Of a stretch of 64,000 nt of DNA, positions 49,289 to 59,534 are shown one piece after another. The notes beneath the pieces are model-generated. The model was not told the origin of the DNA and ran no database searches. It saw only the letters and a list, made by a program, of their open reading frames with translations. Position 1 is the stretch's first letter. Every line of letters starts with the position of its first letter. Origin of the DNA: Candidatus Paraprochloron terpiosi LD05 (GTDB taxonomy: Bacteria > Cyanobacteriota > Cyanobacteriia > Cyanobacteriales > Prochloraceae); contig CP073341.1 of the NCBI GenBank assembly GCA_018141785.1, positions 372,001 to 436,000 on the forward strand, read 5' to 3'. The translations under genes and the position numbers were made by a program.

Positions 49289-49530
49289 GCTATATACTGG
49301 CCTTGCGAGTTTCTTTCGGTGTCTTTTCTGCTCAGGACGGTTGGGCAGTGTCTGACTTTAGGTCTTTTCTCAGATGATTCACGTTAAGTTATCCCGGTGT
49401 TCTCCCTGTTAGCGGTGTTGCCATCAAACCGCTTGATAGCTCCGGTTCCGCCCTGTTGCCAGCTTCAGCCTGATGATTAATCTCACTGTGGCTAGATTAG
49501 GATTCACGTGATTCCTTCACGGGAGGGACT

Positions 49531-50378
49531 GTCGAGATAGGTAGACCCTTACAGGTTTTCCCCCTCACAGTACCGCCGGGCGTACACTTTCAAAGCACCC
49601 GGCTCCTGGTGTATCATCCTACTCCCGGTGCGTTAATTCCCATTTCTAGGACTGGTTTTTCAGGACTATTCCTGCCGTCAGGCAGTCAAGTGGTTTTATT
49701 AATCCTTAGATTTGACCAGTCATCCCCGCCATTAGCGATTAACCATAACGCTTCAAACTTATGGGGAACATTGGGTCTCAAGTTCCAGTTTCAGATTACA
49801 AATCCTGTACGAATGGATTTGTAATTACGTTTCACCCTCTCCTACGTCAGCTCCCCTTTCGAGTAGACATTTGTCTATGAGTCAGGTTATACAGTCGTGT
49901 TTTCCCTCGGACTTTCGCCTATGACGACCTTCGCTTCTTAAGAGAGTCCTTTCTCCCCAGGGAATTGGTACAGATTACTCCTTTCCTACTGGTGCAAGAC
50001 CAGACCCTGTGGAGGTTAACTCGTTTCACAATAGTTAGATACGTCTGACGGCGGGCTGCTCAATACCCCGGCGGCGTGGTGTCTACGCGATGACGGTGAG
50101 ATTCCATCTTTCACATATACCGCATACCATTTTTGGTTAGAGTGTTTCAGTTGGGCTTTCACTCTTCCTACGTAACGAGGCTGCAAGCTTCGCTTTATGC
50201 TCACCATATCAGACTTTCCCTAGGCCGTTACCACTATCGGACTAATAGAAAACTTAGCCATTTAACCCTCTAGCTGTGAAACCCCCTCAAAGAGGGTTGA
50301 GGCTCCTTCGGGCGGGAACCGGGGAAGACACTCCCCATGGGGTTTTACCCACTAACTACTGCGACTTTCGAGCCGCAC
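49531..50378 (-). mobile_element. ORF-less group II intron, family B (copy B2), nested in A3
   Basis: 848 nt. 5' end GTGCGGCTCGAAAGTCGCAG at 50378; 3' end CTACCTATCTCGAC at 49531; domain V-like hairpin at about 49565-49605. It is largely colinear with B1 (shared CGTAGACACCACGCCGCCGG and AAGCGAAGCTTGCAGCCTCG). It splits the 5' half of intron A3 between GAGGGTGAA and AGTCCCTCCCG. Confidence 0.85.
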
Positions 50379-50593
50379 TTCACCCTCATAGTTCATTCAG
50401 TTGTCAAGGTTCGGTAATCCTGTTCCTCTCGCGTTTTCCCTAGCGGGACACGGTAGGGCAGGAGTCGGTTTAACCGTTTTCAGCCCTTTTTGAGGCTTTA
50501 GATTGTCAGTTCCGATGTCCCGGAAACCAAGCCCCCGCTTATGTTTTTGGCTTGCGCCACGACTTTCACAGGGAACGAGCCGCACATATATAA

Positions 50594-50699
50594 GTCATGA
50601 TAGGTAGACCCTTACAGGTTTTACCCCACACAGTACCGGACGTACAACTTTCAAAGTATCCGGGCTTACGCCGCGACCTTCACAGGAAACGAGCCGCAC
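50594..50699 (-). mobile_element. 106-nt chimeric mini-intron relic (B3)
   Basis: Starts with the family A 5' end (GTGCGGCTCGTTTCCTGTGA, then GCGGCGTAAGCC) and passes directly into a family B domain V/VI (GCCCGGATACTTTGAAAGTT, then CCTGTAAGGGTCTACCTATC). It ends CATGAC at 50594. All other domains are missing. Confidence 0.75.
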
Positions 50700-51548
50700 G
50701 CAGGAATAATGCGAGATGGAGTCTCATGGCCCATAGGTTGCGGTATTCGATTGAAGTCGGCTTAGTGATATTCACAGTTTTGACCTCATAAATTCGCTCT
50801 ACTAATTACATTGGGTCTCTTCTCTGTAGAAACCATCGGGCAGTTACGCCCTTCTTACCCTCGCTCTTCCGTTAAGCCGGTAATCAGTCGGCTCCACTTT
50901 CTCACATGTTGGGCTTGGAATCCCCTGCTTCGATAGGAGTTGAGCGAGTTTCTACTCGTTCCGAATGAACTATTGTTTCGGACCCTTGGGACTCATCCAT
51001 TGACCCATCGCCAACTCAGGAATGTAAGTGGTCTTACGCGCCCTTACGAGTTTCTTTCGGCGTCTCTTCTGTCGTGTGTTTAACGGCCTTCCGACAGTGT
51101 CCGTCATTAGATCTTTTCTCAGATGATTCACGTTAGGTTATCCCGGTATCCTCCCTATTAGCGGTCCGCCGCCTAACCGTTCGACTTTGGTAGTTCCACC
51201 CTGTTCCCAGCTTCGGCCCGGCTGATTCCAGCTTCACCGTGGGCAGATAAGGATTCACGTGATTCCTTCACGGGAGAGACTCGGTTGCACGATTTCTGAC
51301 CGTGGCCTCACTCTCATAGTTCATTCAGTTGTCAAGGTTCGGTGATCACTACCTTAGAGTTTCGGGAATCTTATTCAGATTCCCTAATTTCTCTCGCGTT
51401 TCCCTACCGGGTCTTGCGTTCAGGTAAGAATCGGTTTATCCGTTTTCAGCCCCTTTCGTGGCTTAGATTATCAGTACCAATGTCCCGGAAACCAGGCCCC
51501 TGCTTATATTCGGCTTACGCCACGACTTTCACAGGGAACGAGCCGCAC
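50700..51548 (-). mobile_element. Group II intron, family A (copy A4), 5' part only
   Basis: 5' end GTGCGGCTCGTTCCCTGTGA at 51548. 849 nt of domain I to III and the first codons of the RT gene (IEYRNLWAMRLHLALFLR) up to 50700, where relic B3 and then A3 begin. Its 3' part is not found. It is the uninterrupted reference that shows where B1 and B2 entered A3. Confidence 0.85.
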
Positions 51549-51765
51549 CGTTAGATAACGTCCCTGCAAGCTTCGCAAAATGGCTCACCTTACCAGTCTT
51601 TCCTTAGCCCTCTGCATTCTCTAGACAGCCTACAGATTAGACATTACCCTCTAGCTGTGAAACTCCGGCATTGCTACCAAAGCCCCTTCGGGTGGGAACT
51701 GGAGAGACACTCTCCTTTGGGCTCAGACGGCTGAACCACTAACTACTTCGACTTCCGAGTCGCAC
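51549..51765 (-). mobile_element. Group II intron, family B (copy B4), 5' part only
   Basis: 5' end GTGCGACTCGGAAGTCGAAG at 51765, followed by AGTAGTTAGTGG and the family B stem with CACAGCTAGAGGG. It is interrupted at 51549 by the 5' end of A4. Being outermost, it is probably the oldest of the stack. It lies 58 nt from the 3' end of hmpF. Confidence 0.8.
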
Positions 51766-51823
51766 TTAATAACAATTACTAATATTTAGTATACTGTATA
51801 TCTTAATGTTAAAATTATTAATA

Positions 51824-53557
51824 CTACATGATCGCAGTCATCGTGAGCTGCATCTCCTTAAGTGCTTCCTCTTGATTTGCCTTATTTTCAGTCAACTGAG
51901 CCAGGAATTGCTCTAAATACTGTAATTGCTGTCCATAGGAATTAAGACTCTTAAGGTTGCGCGAAAGAACTTTCTCCTCAGAATTTACCTGGAACTGAAG
52001 CAGGGCAATAGATACTTTTGCTTGTTGCCAGTTTTCCTCTTCCCTCAGCAGTTCTTGTTGCTTGGCATAAATTTGGAGACTTTGTTGCTGAAGGCGTTCT
52101 TCCCGAACACTGATGCTACTTTGGAGAAGTTCGATTTCAGTGGCAAGCTGTTCCCGTTCCTCGTGGAGTCTTTGTTTTTGCGTTTCTAATTGTTGTAGAA
52201 CTGGTTGGAGATTAATCTTGTTATCCTCGGCATCTGAGTCGAATATTCCTGTCCGACTCCGGAGAACCCACATGTGTTGTTTCAAAATTGCTTCTCTTTC
52301 CCGAAGTTTACGACGGGAGCCCATCAAAGATCTCTCCAGCATTTTATAGCCATCTTGTTCCTCTGATAGCTTTGTCTCCCAACCGAGGCTATCGTATGGG
52401 GTAGCCGCTTCAACTTTGTTTTTTAACTCATCAATTACCTGAAGTTGTAACATCAGTTCTTCTTCTTGGTCTCTGACAAATTGAACATCCCTTTCAAGTT
52501 CCTGCTGAAGATTATTAACTTTTTTTTCCAGCTCTCCCAAAGGCATATTTTCCAGTGCGCCAAGATCCAATTTACCCTCCAAGTTAATATCTCCCGATAA
52601 AACAGCCAAAGGGTTGAGCATTTCATATATTGAGTTGATTTTTTCTAGATCTATATCTATTGTTTGAGCTAATTTCTGTTTATTTTTGAGATTATTCTGT
52701 CCTACCAGCAACTCTGTTTTTTCCTGCTCTAGAGAGGCAATTTGTGCTTCTAACTCTTGCTTGCGTCGAATCAGTTTCTCCCCCTGTTGCTTAAACTCTT
52801 CTTGCTTTTGGGTGAAATTGGCCCTTTGTTGTTTTAGCATATCTTGGCGATGGCCACAATTAGCTTGCTCGTGATTCAACTGTTCTTTCGCCCAGCTTAT
52901 TTGTTCTTGTATATAGTCTGTAGGTAATATAGCTGATGAGAGCTGTGCGATTAACTGTTTAATTTGACCTGCCTGCTCTTCATTCAAAACTGTTGTCTGC
53001 TCAATTTCACTAATTTTTTCTTCTAGACCTTGTTGTTCTTTTTGAAGATGATGCTGAGCTAATTCTAATTCTTCATTTTTGCGCGATAACTCTTGCTTGC
53101 GTTGTTTTAGTTCTGCTAGTTCGCGATTAATCTCTTCCCTTTTTTGGTTGAGAGTTTGAAGCTCTTTCTCCTTTAGCTCGAGTTCTTCGCTCCGAGCTTC
53201 AATATCCATTTCCCGCCGAGTCAGTTCCTGACTTTGATAGGTCAGAGACTGCTTCCACTGTTCTATTTCTTCTTCAGACTCTCTTAACTTTTCCAAAAGA
53301 CGAGAAAAATCTTGCAATTCTTTAACTAATCTAGCTCCAGCTGGCTGTGGCTTACCTTGAACTCGTTTATTGCTAGTCAGGGAAACAATTATCAGAGCGC
53401 CATCTCCAAAATCCCTAGCTTCTTGAACTAAGATTGGTTCCGAACCACGCACGGGACTCCAGCTTTGATCGTTTTGTTTACAAGCCAAGAGTTTGAGTTT
53501 TGTTTCCGGGCTACCTATAAATTTAATCTGCTTTTTTACTTCTGCGAGATATAGCAC
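51824..53557 (-). CDS. hmpF: Pilus motility taxis protein HmpF
   Basis: 577 residues. The N-terminal 90 residues are globular (MLYLAEVKKQIKFIGSPETK, LKLLACKQNDQSWSPVRG) and the rest is a long coiled coil very rich in Glu, Gln, Lys and Leu (for example EELELKEKELQTLNQKREEI). This fits HmpF, a cyanobacterial coiled-coil protein needed for type IV pilus-driven gliding and its polarity. Divergent from hmpB, with 588 nt between. The intron stack begins 58 nt downstream of its stop. Confidence 0.9.
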   Translation of the reverse strand: MLYLAEVKKQIKFIGSPETKLKLLACKQNDQSWSPVRGSEPILVQEARDFGDGALIIVSLTSNKRVQGKPQPAGARLVKELQDFSRLLEKLRESEEEIEQWKQSLTYQSQELTRREMDIEARSEELELKEKELQTLNQKREEINRELAELKQRKQELSRKNEELELAQHHLQKEQQGLEEKISEIEQTTVLNEEQAGQIKQLIAQLSSAILPTDYIQEQISWAKEQLNHEQANCGHRQDMLKQQRANFTQKQEEFKQQGEKLIRRKQELEAQIASLEQEKTELLVGQNNLKNKQKLAQTIDIDLEKINSIYEMLNPLAVLSGDINLEGKLDLGALENMPLGELEKKVNNLQQELERDVQFVRDQEEELMLQLQVIDELKNKVEAATPYDSLGWETKLSEEQDGYKMLERSLMGSRRKLREREAILKQHMWVLRSRTGIFDSDAEDNKINLQPVLQQLETQKQRLHEEREQLATEIELLQSSISVREERLQQQSLQIYAKQQELLREEENWQQAKVSIALLQFQVNSEEKVLSRNLKSLNSYGQQLQYLEQFLAQLTENKANQEEALKEMQLTMTAIM

Positions 53558-54145
53558 GCTAATGCTCCTCTTTGATTGTGTGCAAAATGTATGTATACTT
53601 AATTAAGTTTGCTTTCCACTCATGATTGCTCGATCTAAAGCCTATGGACTAGACCGAATACTTTCCAATTAGTTTATAGCAGTCGCCAACTTTTTTCCAG
53701 TTCAGCACCGAATCTAAGTCCCATCATAAAAATTTGCTGTCATGTTGTAGACCCTCAATAAAGAAGCAGGAGCCTATTGGCACCACAAGCTGAGCAGGTA
53801 ATCTTGGGCAAGGCATTTTACCATAAGCTCCGACTCTATACAAGATTGGGCATTTTTGGTCATAGAAGTTGTCCAATTTATTAGTCCGACCTTCTAACTA
53901 CATTGATTAACCACTACGAGCTATTATTATAGCAACTTCATTCATAAGTGGGCGATTCGTTCGGGGGGAAAATATCTGAGTCTGGATCCCTGCTATCATT
54001 GAAATATCAGAATCGATATGAGATTTATTGAGATCCGACCATCATTGACATGAGAGATCCTAAATTAGATTAATAATTAAAGAGCGCGTTCAGTAAAGGC
54101 GTGGGTACGGAAAGCAGAACCGATAGGCATTTTAGGTAGTGAGTT
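53558..54145. promoter_or_regulatory. Divergent control region hmpF / hmpBCD
   Basis: 588 nt with no supportable ORF. It must contain the promoters for hmpF (minus) and hmpB (plus). No repeat, intron piece or riboswitch is recognised, in contrast with most other spacers in the window. Specific promoter boxes were not assigned. Confidence 0.5.
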
Positions 54146-54496
54146 ATGAGCACAGTTTTGGTTGTAGAAGACAGCTTCACACAACGGCAGATAATCTTAG
54201 ACCTACTCAAAGATAGTGGGTTAGACGTTTACTCGGCAGCTGATGGGGTTGAAGCATTAGAGCATATTCAGCAAACTAGCCCAGATCTAGTAGTTTTGGA
54301 TATTGTTATGCCCCGAATGAATGGTTATGAGGTTTGCCGCTGTCTCAAAAATGACCCTAAAACCCAAAATGTGCCAGTGGTGATGTGTTCTTCTAAAGGA
54401 GAAGAATTCGATCGCTACTGGAGCATGAAACAGGGAGCTGATGCGTATATTGCTAAACCTTTTGAACCAATAGAGTTGATTGGAACTGTAAAATAA
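54146..54496 (+). CDS. hmpB: CheY/PilH-like response regulator, 3' nonsense
   Basis: 116 residues, a single receiver domain: VLVVEDSFTQRQIILDLLKD, phosphoacceptor in LVVLDIVMPRMNGYE, then VVMCSSKGEEFDRYWSMKQG and AYIAKPFEPIELIGTVK. In relatives the end is GTVKQLLRG or similar. Here a TAA stands where CAA (Gln) is expected, and CTA CTG AGA GGA TAG follows in frame. The last four or five residues of helix 5 are therefore lost. It is the PilH/HmpB equivalent of the gliding taxis system, upstream of hmpC. Confidence 0.88.
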   Translation: MSTVLVVEDSFTQRQIILDLLKDSGLDVYSAADGVEALEHIQQTSPDLVVLDIVMPRMNGYEVCRCLKNDPKTQNVPVVMCSSKGEEFDRYWSMKQGADAYIAKPFEPIELIGTVK

Positions 54497-54704
54497 CTAC
54501 TGAGAGGATAGGGATATAATCTTTCATGTCCTATGTATCCACCCGCTCGCGTCCTGAGAGCAATCGCGAAAGAAGAGGTCGTCGCATTTCCAGCGCCTGC
54601 ACCGCCATCAAACCCTATCAGAGTACGCAGGTCGGGAACAGCCCGCGTTGGGGACAAGCTAGGATAACCCAATTCCAAAAAGTAAATTTAGGAATACTGC
54701 ACTC

Positions 54705-55283
54705 ATGGTTAGTCAACCAGATTTTTTAACAGAAGCAGATCCAGAAAGCTCGACAGAGATCTCGCTGCTAGAAAGCCCCGTAGGGGAACCTTACCTTCGC
54801 TTTTACCTGCCCTCCGGGGATGAATTTGCACTTCCGGCCACAGGCATCAGAGAGGTGATGCAACAGTCGCCAGATCGAATTACGTCCATTCCGAACGCTT
54901 CTCCTTTATTGTTGGGAACGATCAACTTACGAGGACAGGTAATTTGGGTGGTAGATCTCGGTCAATTTTTAGGATATCCAGCCCCGCTCAAGACAGAAAA
55001 ACCCGAAATACCCGTGATCGCAATCGTTGATGAAGAAACAATTTTAGGGTTAGCCATCGATCGTCTCTCAGAAATAGATTGGCGCGAGCCCGGAGGGACA
55101 ACGTTTGTCGATCGCAAACAGCTCAGGTGTGAAACTAATATCCCAGAAACAATGGCTCCTTTCGTAGAAGGACAATGGGTGTTAGACTCTGAGTCTAAAA
55201 AGTTTCTGCGACTGCTAGACCTAGTGGCAATTTTGCGGTGGTCCCGGGATGGTTGGTATCTAAAAATGAGATCCACATGCTGA
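54705..55283 (+). CDS. hmpC: CheW-like adaptor of the gliding motility system
   Basis: 192 residues with a CheW domain (LRFYLPSGDEFALPATGIRE, LLLGTINLRGQVIWVVDLGQ, VIAIVDEETILGLAIDRLSE). CheW couples the receptor to a CheA kinase. It lies between hmpB and hmpD, 208 nt and 55 nt apart. The last residues (WSRDGWYLKMRSTC) look atypical for the family and may result from a small 3' change. No CheA (HmpE/PilL) gene is in the window. Confidence 0.88.
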   Translation: MVSQPDFLTEADPESSTEISLLESPVGEPYLRFYLPSGDEFALPATGIREVMQQSPDRITSIPNASPLLLGTINLRGQVIWVVDLGQFLGYPAPLKTEKPEIPVIAIVDEETILGLAIDRLSEIDWREPGGTTFVDRKQLRCETNIPETMAPFVEGQWVLDSESKKFLRLLDLVAILRWSRDGWYLKMRSTC

Positions 55284-55338
55284 AATTAAGTACAACGAGT
55301 CAAATTAATATGTTTATGTTTTGCTTGGAGGGAAGCAA

Positions 55339-58161
55339 ATGCACGACAGATCCACAAAAGAATATGAAGAAAAATACACTGATGCACAAAAAGCATACTA
55401 TAAAGGTAATTATCAGGAGGCAGCTACGATTATTGATCGCATGGCTGAAGATTTCCCAGATGAGCCGACGATTCTGTTGCTGCGAGGTCATATCTATTAT
55501 AGACTTCAGCAGTACGAGTTTGCTCAAAAACAATACGAGTCGGTTTTGCGACTGACTCAAGATATTGAATATATCAATTACGCTAATAAAGGACTCGAAC
55601 TTGCTAGACAATTACAGAACCAAAAGGCTAAGACTGAACACGAGTGCGAAACTGAGGCTAATTACGACTACAGCCAACTTCATCAAACCGAAGCCTGGAC
55701 AGATGAGGAGGATTACTATGACCCGCTTGATGATTCGGCGACGGCAGCAGTTAAAACGGATATTTCCGACAGTATTAAGGTCATGAACGATTCCGGTTTC
55801 GATGAGGGGTTGGAGGAAAATTCAGACTCTGAGGAAACCCATGTGGAGCCTTTGCTTTCTGGTTATGACAACAATAGTAATGCTGGTAACTTATTTCCCG
55901 ATAGTAACGATTATGTCAATTCTTTTGAGGGAGAACCTGACGAAACCTCTATGGATTGGGAACATTTTAGAGAAGAAAGCGAAACTAACTTTGGGAGCCT
56001 CGAGCCGGGCGACTATTCCGATAAACTTAAACAAGAGCCGCAGCAATATGATGGATATGATCGAAATACTGGTGCCAATGAAGTTATCTTGACTGATAAC
56101 AAATTCAACCAGTCCGATGACCAGGTAAGAAAAAGTACAGGGTTAGATTCAGAACTAATAGATTCCGAACTAGATACCTTCATAGACTCGAAATCCTCCT
56201 CTGATACTTTCTTAGACGATAGTCAGCAAGATACTGTCCCAACTAGTTATCCGCCCAACAAATCCCAACCTGGCTCCGACGAAGAAAAACTCACATTCTG
56301 TGATGAGATGTCTGGTAATACGAATGTTCAAATTGCGGACAACTTTTCATCTGATGATATAGATATTAGCACCACATCTTTACGGGCGCACGGCAGCGAG
56401 CCGATGGCGCAATCAAAATTTAACATTGCATCAGAGGAAATCTCTGCTAGACAAACCGAGGTAGGTTTCTCAGAAGAATTTGATGTTTTGAACGACGAAG
56501 AGTTGGACTTGATACTCAACTTCGATCATGAAGATGTTGATCCTTATTTAGCAGATTCTGGATTGTTCAATCCCAATCCAGAAGATTTGAACCCAGACCA
56601 AAGCAGAAGCTCGTCCAGCGCTAAAACTGGTGGTCGGACTTCCCCGTTTAGTAGTAGCGATTATAGCACTAGCACTCGCAGTAACTTGACTAGTTTTACC
56701 CAAGGTACTGTAGCTCCTGCCGGTGAATCCGTCGAATTTGGACTCCTATCCTGGTTTAAAAATGCCCCTTTTAGTAAAAAACAATGGTTGACTGCGGCGA
56801 TCGCAGGGACGATATCCTTAATCGCTGCCGGTGGGGTCAGCTATATTTCTTCGACCTGGAGGTCAGAAAGAAACACTCTACATTCTAGTATTTTGACTGC
56901 AGGGACCGCTGGTTTGGCAAGCTTTGGCACTACTCTCTTTTTAGGCAAAATAACCAGGGAGCAAATTAACCGTTCTACTAGGGATTTGCAGGATAAGTTT
57001 GAGGCAGTATCTCAGGGAAATTTGGATGTTTTAGCAACGGTTTATACGTCTGACGAATTCGGTCAACTAGCGGTGGGATTCAACCAAATGGCACAGACGC
57101 TCTTAAGCACCACAAGGTCAGCGCAGGAGGGGGCTAAAGCAACAGAACAGGCAAGAGAAGACCTGCAGCGCCAGGTGATTTGTTTACTAGATGACGTTGA
57201 AGGAGCCGCAAGAGGAGACTTAACGGTACAAGCAGAAGTAACTGCTGACGTTTTGGGTGCAGTAGCTGATGCTTTTAACAACACTATTCAAAATCTGCGC
57301 TCAATTGTCCAGCAGGTAAAGCAGGCGGCACGCCAAGTAAACCAAAATGCTACCGATAGCGAAGCATTTGCCCGCAATCTTTCTGGTGATGCTTGGCGTC
57401 AGGCTGAAGAGTTAGCTGTTACCCTCAACTCCGTACAGATGATGACAGAATCAATTCAACGGGTGGCGGAAAATGCCGCTGATGCAGAAGAAGTGGCACG
57501 ATCTGCTTCCACTACTGCTTTGAGAGGGGGTGAAGCAGTAGAACATACAGTAGCCGGTATTCTAAAAATTAGAGATACGGTAGCACAAACAAATCGTAAA
57601 GTCAAGCGTCTGGCAGAATCAGCCCAGGAAATTTCCAAGATCGTAGCGGTGATTTCTACTATTGCTTCCAGGACTAATTTACTGGCTCTGAACGCCTCAA
57701 TTGAAGCAGCAAGAGCAGGAGAAGCTGGGAGAGGCTTTGCCGTAGTTGCCGACGAGGTGCGACAACTTGCTGATCGGTCCGCCAAAGCGCTCAAGGAAAT
57801 CGAACAAATAGTTTCACAAATCCAGAGCGAAACTAGCAAAGTCCAGACGGCAATGGAAGAAAGTCAGCAGCAGGTAATTGATGGAACAAAACGGGCAGAA
57901 CAAGCCAAGCGATCCCTGGAAGATATTATTCAGGTATCCAACCGCATTGATGCTTTGGTGCGTTCCATTACTGCTGACACGGTAGAACAGCGGGAAAACT
58001 CCCGTACTGTGGCTCAAGTGACCCAATCTGTAGAATTGGCAGCCCAAGAAACATCCCAGGAATCCCAACGAGTTGCAGGTTCGCTGCAAAACCTGGTTGG
58101 TATCGCCCGGAACTTGCTCTCGTCAGTGGAACGCTTCCGCGTCGAAGCTTCTGAGGAGTAG
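55339..58161 (+). CDS. hmpD: Methyl-accepting chemotaxis protein, PilJ/HmpD type
   Basis: 940 residues from ATG 55339, preceded by GGAGGGAAG; the TTG at 55321 is a weaker start. Order: N-terminal TPR-like region ([20 protein letters not shown]), a long acidic low-complexity linker (about 130-450), two hydrophobic segments near 482-505 and 520-537, a HAMP region, and the MCP signalling domain with the tip motif [20 protein letters not shown] at about 770. Receptors of this form act in type IV pilus gliding and phototaxis. The signal sensed is unknown. Confidence 0.92.
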   Translation: MHDRSTKEYEEKYTDAQKAYYKGNYQEAATIIDRMAEDFPDEPTILLLRGHIYYRLQQYEFAQKQYESVLRLTQDIEYINYANKGLELARQLQNQKAKTEHECETEANYDYSQLHQTEAWTDEEDYYDPLDDSATAAVKTDISDSIKVMNDSGFDEGLEENSDSEETHVEPLLSGYDNNSNAGNLFPDSNDYVNSFEGEPDETSMDWEHFREESETNFGSLEPGDYSDKLKQEPQQYDGYDRNTGANEVILTDNKFNQSDDQVRKSTGLDSELIDSELDTFIDSKSSSDTFLDDSQQDTVPTSYPPNKSQPGSDEEKLTFCDEMSGNTNVQIADNFSSDDIDISTTSLRAHGSEPMAQSKFNIASEEISARQTEVGFSEEFDVLNDEELDLILNFDHEDVDPYLADSGLFNPNPEDLNPDQSRSSSSAKTGGRTSPFSSSDYSTSTRSNLTSFTQGTVAPAGESVEFGLLSWFKNAPFSKKQWLTAAIAGTISLIAAGGVSYISSTWRSERNTLHSSILTAGTAGLASFGTTLFLGKITREQINRSTRDLQDKFEAVSQGNLDVLATVYTSDEFGQLAVGFNQMAQTLLSTTRSAQEGAKATEQAREDLQRQVICLLDDVEGAARGDLTVQAEVTADVLGAVADAFNNTIQNLRSIVQQVKQAARQVNQNATDSEAFARNLSGDAWRQAEELAVTLNSVQMMTESIQRVAENAADAEEVARSASTTALRGGEAVEHTVAGILKIRDTVAQTNRKVKRLAESAQEISKIVAVISTIASRTNLLALNASIEAARAGEAGRGFAVVADEVRQLADRSAKALKEIEQIVSQIQSETSKVQTAMEESQQQVIDGTKRAEQAKRSLEDIIQVSNRIDALVRSITADTVEQRENSRTVAQVTQSVELAAQETSQESQRVAGSLQNLVGIARNLLSSVERFRVEASEE

Positions 58162-58166
58162 TAGTA

Positions 58167-58958
58167 ATGATGGGTAATACTTCTAAAAGTGGCATTGAGT
58201 TGTGGGGAACTCGCGCCAAAGCCGCCATTTTTCTCGCAGGACAAGTCGCAGTTCACTTGCTAAAAAAGAAAATTCACCGTCGCAATACCCTCGACCAAAT
58301 GGCCACAGTCGGACCGGATTCAATGACTATCGCTTTAATTACTGCTGGTTTTGTCGGTATGGTGTTCACAATCCAAGTGGCACGGGAGTTCATTTACTTT
58401 GGAGCAGGAACTGCTGTAGGTGGTGTTCTGGCTATCGCTTTGAGTCGGGAATTAGCACCAGTTCTTACAGCAGTAGTTCTAGCAGGTAGAGTGGGATCTG
58501 CAATGGCTGCGGAAATCGGCACTATGCGAGTCACAGAACAGATTGATGCTCTCTATGTGCTCAAAACAGACCCGATTGACTACCTCGTCATACCTCGCGT
58601 TCTAGCTTGCTCTTTGATGTTGCCGATTTTGACCATTCTCTCCCTCATTACTGGTATGGCTGGAGGGTTGCTGATCGCTACTAATTTATATGATATTCCT
58701 CAATCGGTATTTCTCAATTCCGTTCGGAATTTCCTCAATTTGTGGGATTTGACGGCAGGTATAATTAAGTCGATTGTTTTTGGCGGACTGATTGCGACCA
58801 TCGGTTGCAGTTGGGGTTTGACAACTACTGGAGGAGCTAAAGGAGTAGGTCAATCTACCACTACTGCGGTTGTGACAGCAATACTTGCGATTTTTATCGT
58901 TAACTTCTTTTTGTCTTGGTTAATGTTTCAAGGCACTGGCAGTGCTTTAATTGGCTAA
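58167..58958 (+). CDS. MlaE-family ABC transporter permease (Ycf63/TGD1-like)
   Basis: 263 residues with about five transmembrane segments. MlaE permeases move lipids between membranes; the plastid relative TGD1 imports ER lipids and the plastid-encoded form is Ycf63. Recognisable: GPDSMTIALITAGFVGMVFT, LSRELAPVLTAVVLAGRVGS, GTMRVTEQIDALYVL. The neighbouring plsY (phospholipid synthesis) fits an envelope-lipid role. It starts 5 nt after hmpD, but the link to motility is likely only positional. Confidence 0.93.
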   Translation: MMGNTSKSGIELWGTRAKAAIFLAGQVAVHLLKKKIHRRNTLDQMATVGPDSMTIALITAGFVGMVFTIQVAREFIYFGAGTAVGGVLAIALSRELAPVLTAVVLAGRVGSAMAAEIGTMRVTEQIDALYVLKTDPIDYLVIPRVLACSLMLPILTILSLITGMAGGLLIATNLYDIPQSVFLNSVRNFLNLWDLTAGIIKSIVFGGLIATIGCSWGLTTTGGAKGVGQSTTTAVVTAILAIFIVNFFLSWLMFQGTGSALIG

Positions 58959-59084
58959 GGAACGTTAACTTGTAATATGTTGATTATTAGAGGGTGAAGT
59001 AAATAGGAAATTGTCAAGATTTTTTGAGATAATATTTTTTAAGTTTATTTGTTCAAATAAAAAAATAACTTAAGCTAACATATC

Positions 59085-59483
59085 ATGAACGCTAGTAAAG
59101 AATTAACAGCACAAACCATTGAGTTATCACCTAGCTATAGAATTCCTGTAATTTTAGTTATAGCTGCTATTATACTACTGTTACAACCGTGGGGTGGTTG
59201 GGTAACTAGGGTTGTCTGCTCTCTTGGCACCGCCTTTTTTGGATTGTTTCTCATGTTTCAAGCTGTTACCATCCGCTTACAATTTACGTCAACCGCTTTA
59301 GATATCTATCGCTCTGAAAAATTAATTCGGAGATTTCCCTATGCTGATTGGACTGATGCTCGCATTTTATGGAGTTCAATACCTATTTTGTTCTATTTCA
59401 AAGAAATTAAGAGCATTCATTTTTTACCAATTATATTCGATTCAAAAATGCTCAAAAAGTGTTTGAATGAATACCTGGTATAA
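59085..59483 (+). CDS. DUF3119 family protein
   Basis: 132 residues with two membrane segments near the N-terminus (IPVILVIAAIILLLQPWGGW, TAFFGLFLMFQAVTI) and a cytoplasmic-type C-terminal domain (LDIYRSEKLIRRFPYADWTD). DUF3119 is a cyanobacterial and plastid family without a known function. In many cyanobacteria it lies between the MlaE/Ycf63 gene and a DUF3086 gene, as here. Confidence 0.88.
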   Translation: MNASKELTAQTIELSPSYRIPVILVIAAIILLLQPWGGWVTRVVCSLGTAFFGLFLMFQAVTIRLQFTSTALDIYRSEKLIRRFPYADWTDARILWSSIPILFYFKEIKSIHFLPIIFDSKMLKKCLNEYLV

Positions 59484-59534
59484 ATATAGATAAGAGTCTA
59501 ATTATTTTCACTTTGTATTACAATATTAAAATAA

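Larger units (their letters stand above)
46389..50585 (-). mobile_element. Group II intron, family A (copy A3), carrying two nested introns
   Basis: The 5' end at 50585 reads GTGCGGCTCGTTCCCTGTGA; the 3' end at 46389 is CTCGACTCTAAT. Removing the nested introns B1 (48458-49288) and B2 (49531-50378) leaves about 2.52 kb of continuous family A sequence: domains I-III, the RT-HNH gene (46463-48203), an uninterrupted domain V (GAGCTGTATG...CGTACAGTTC, about 46430-46463) and domain VI. It is the most complete intron in the window. Confidence 0.9.

Noticed and set aside
50016-50585. Minus-strand open frames of about 62 codons in introns A3/B2
   Set aside because: They lie in structured intron RNA regions shared between copies, with frames not conserved.
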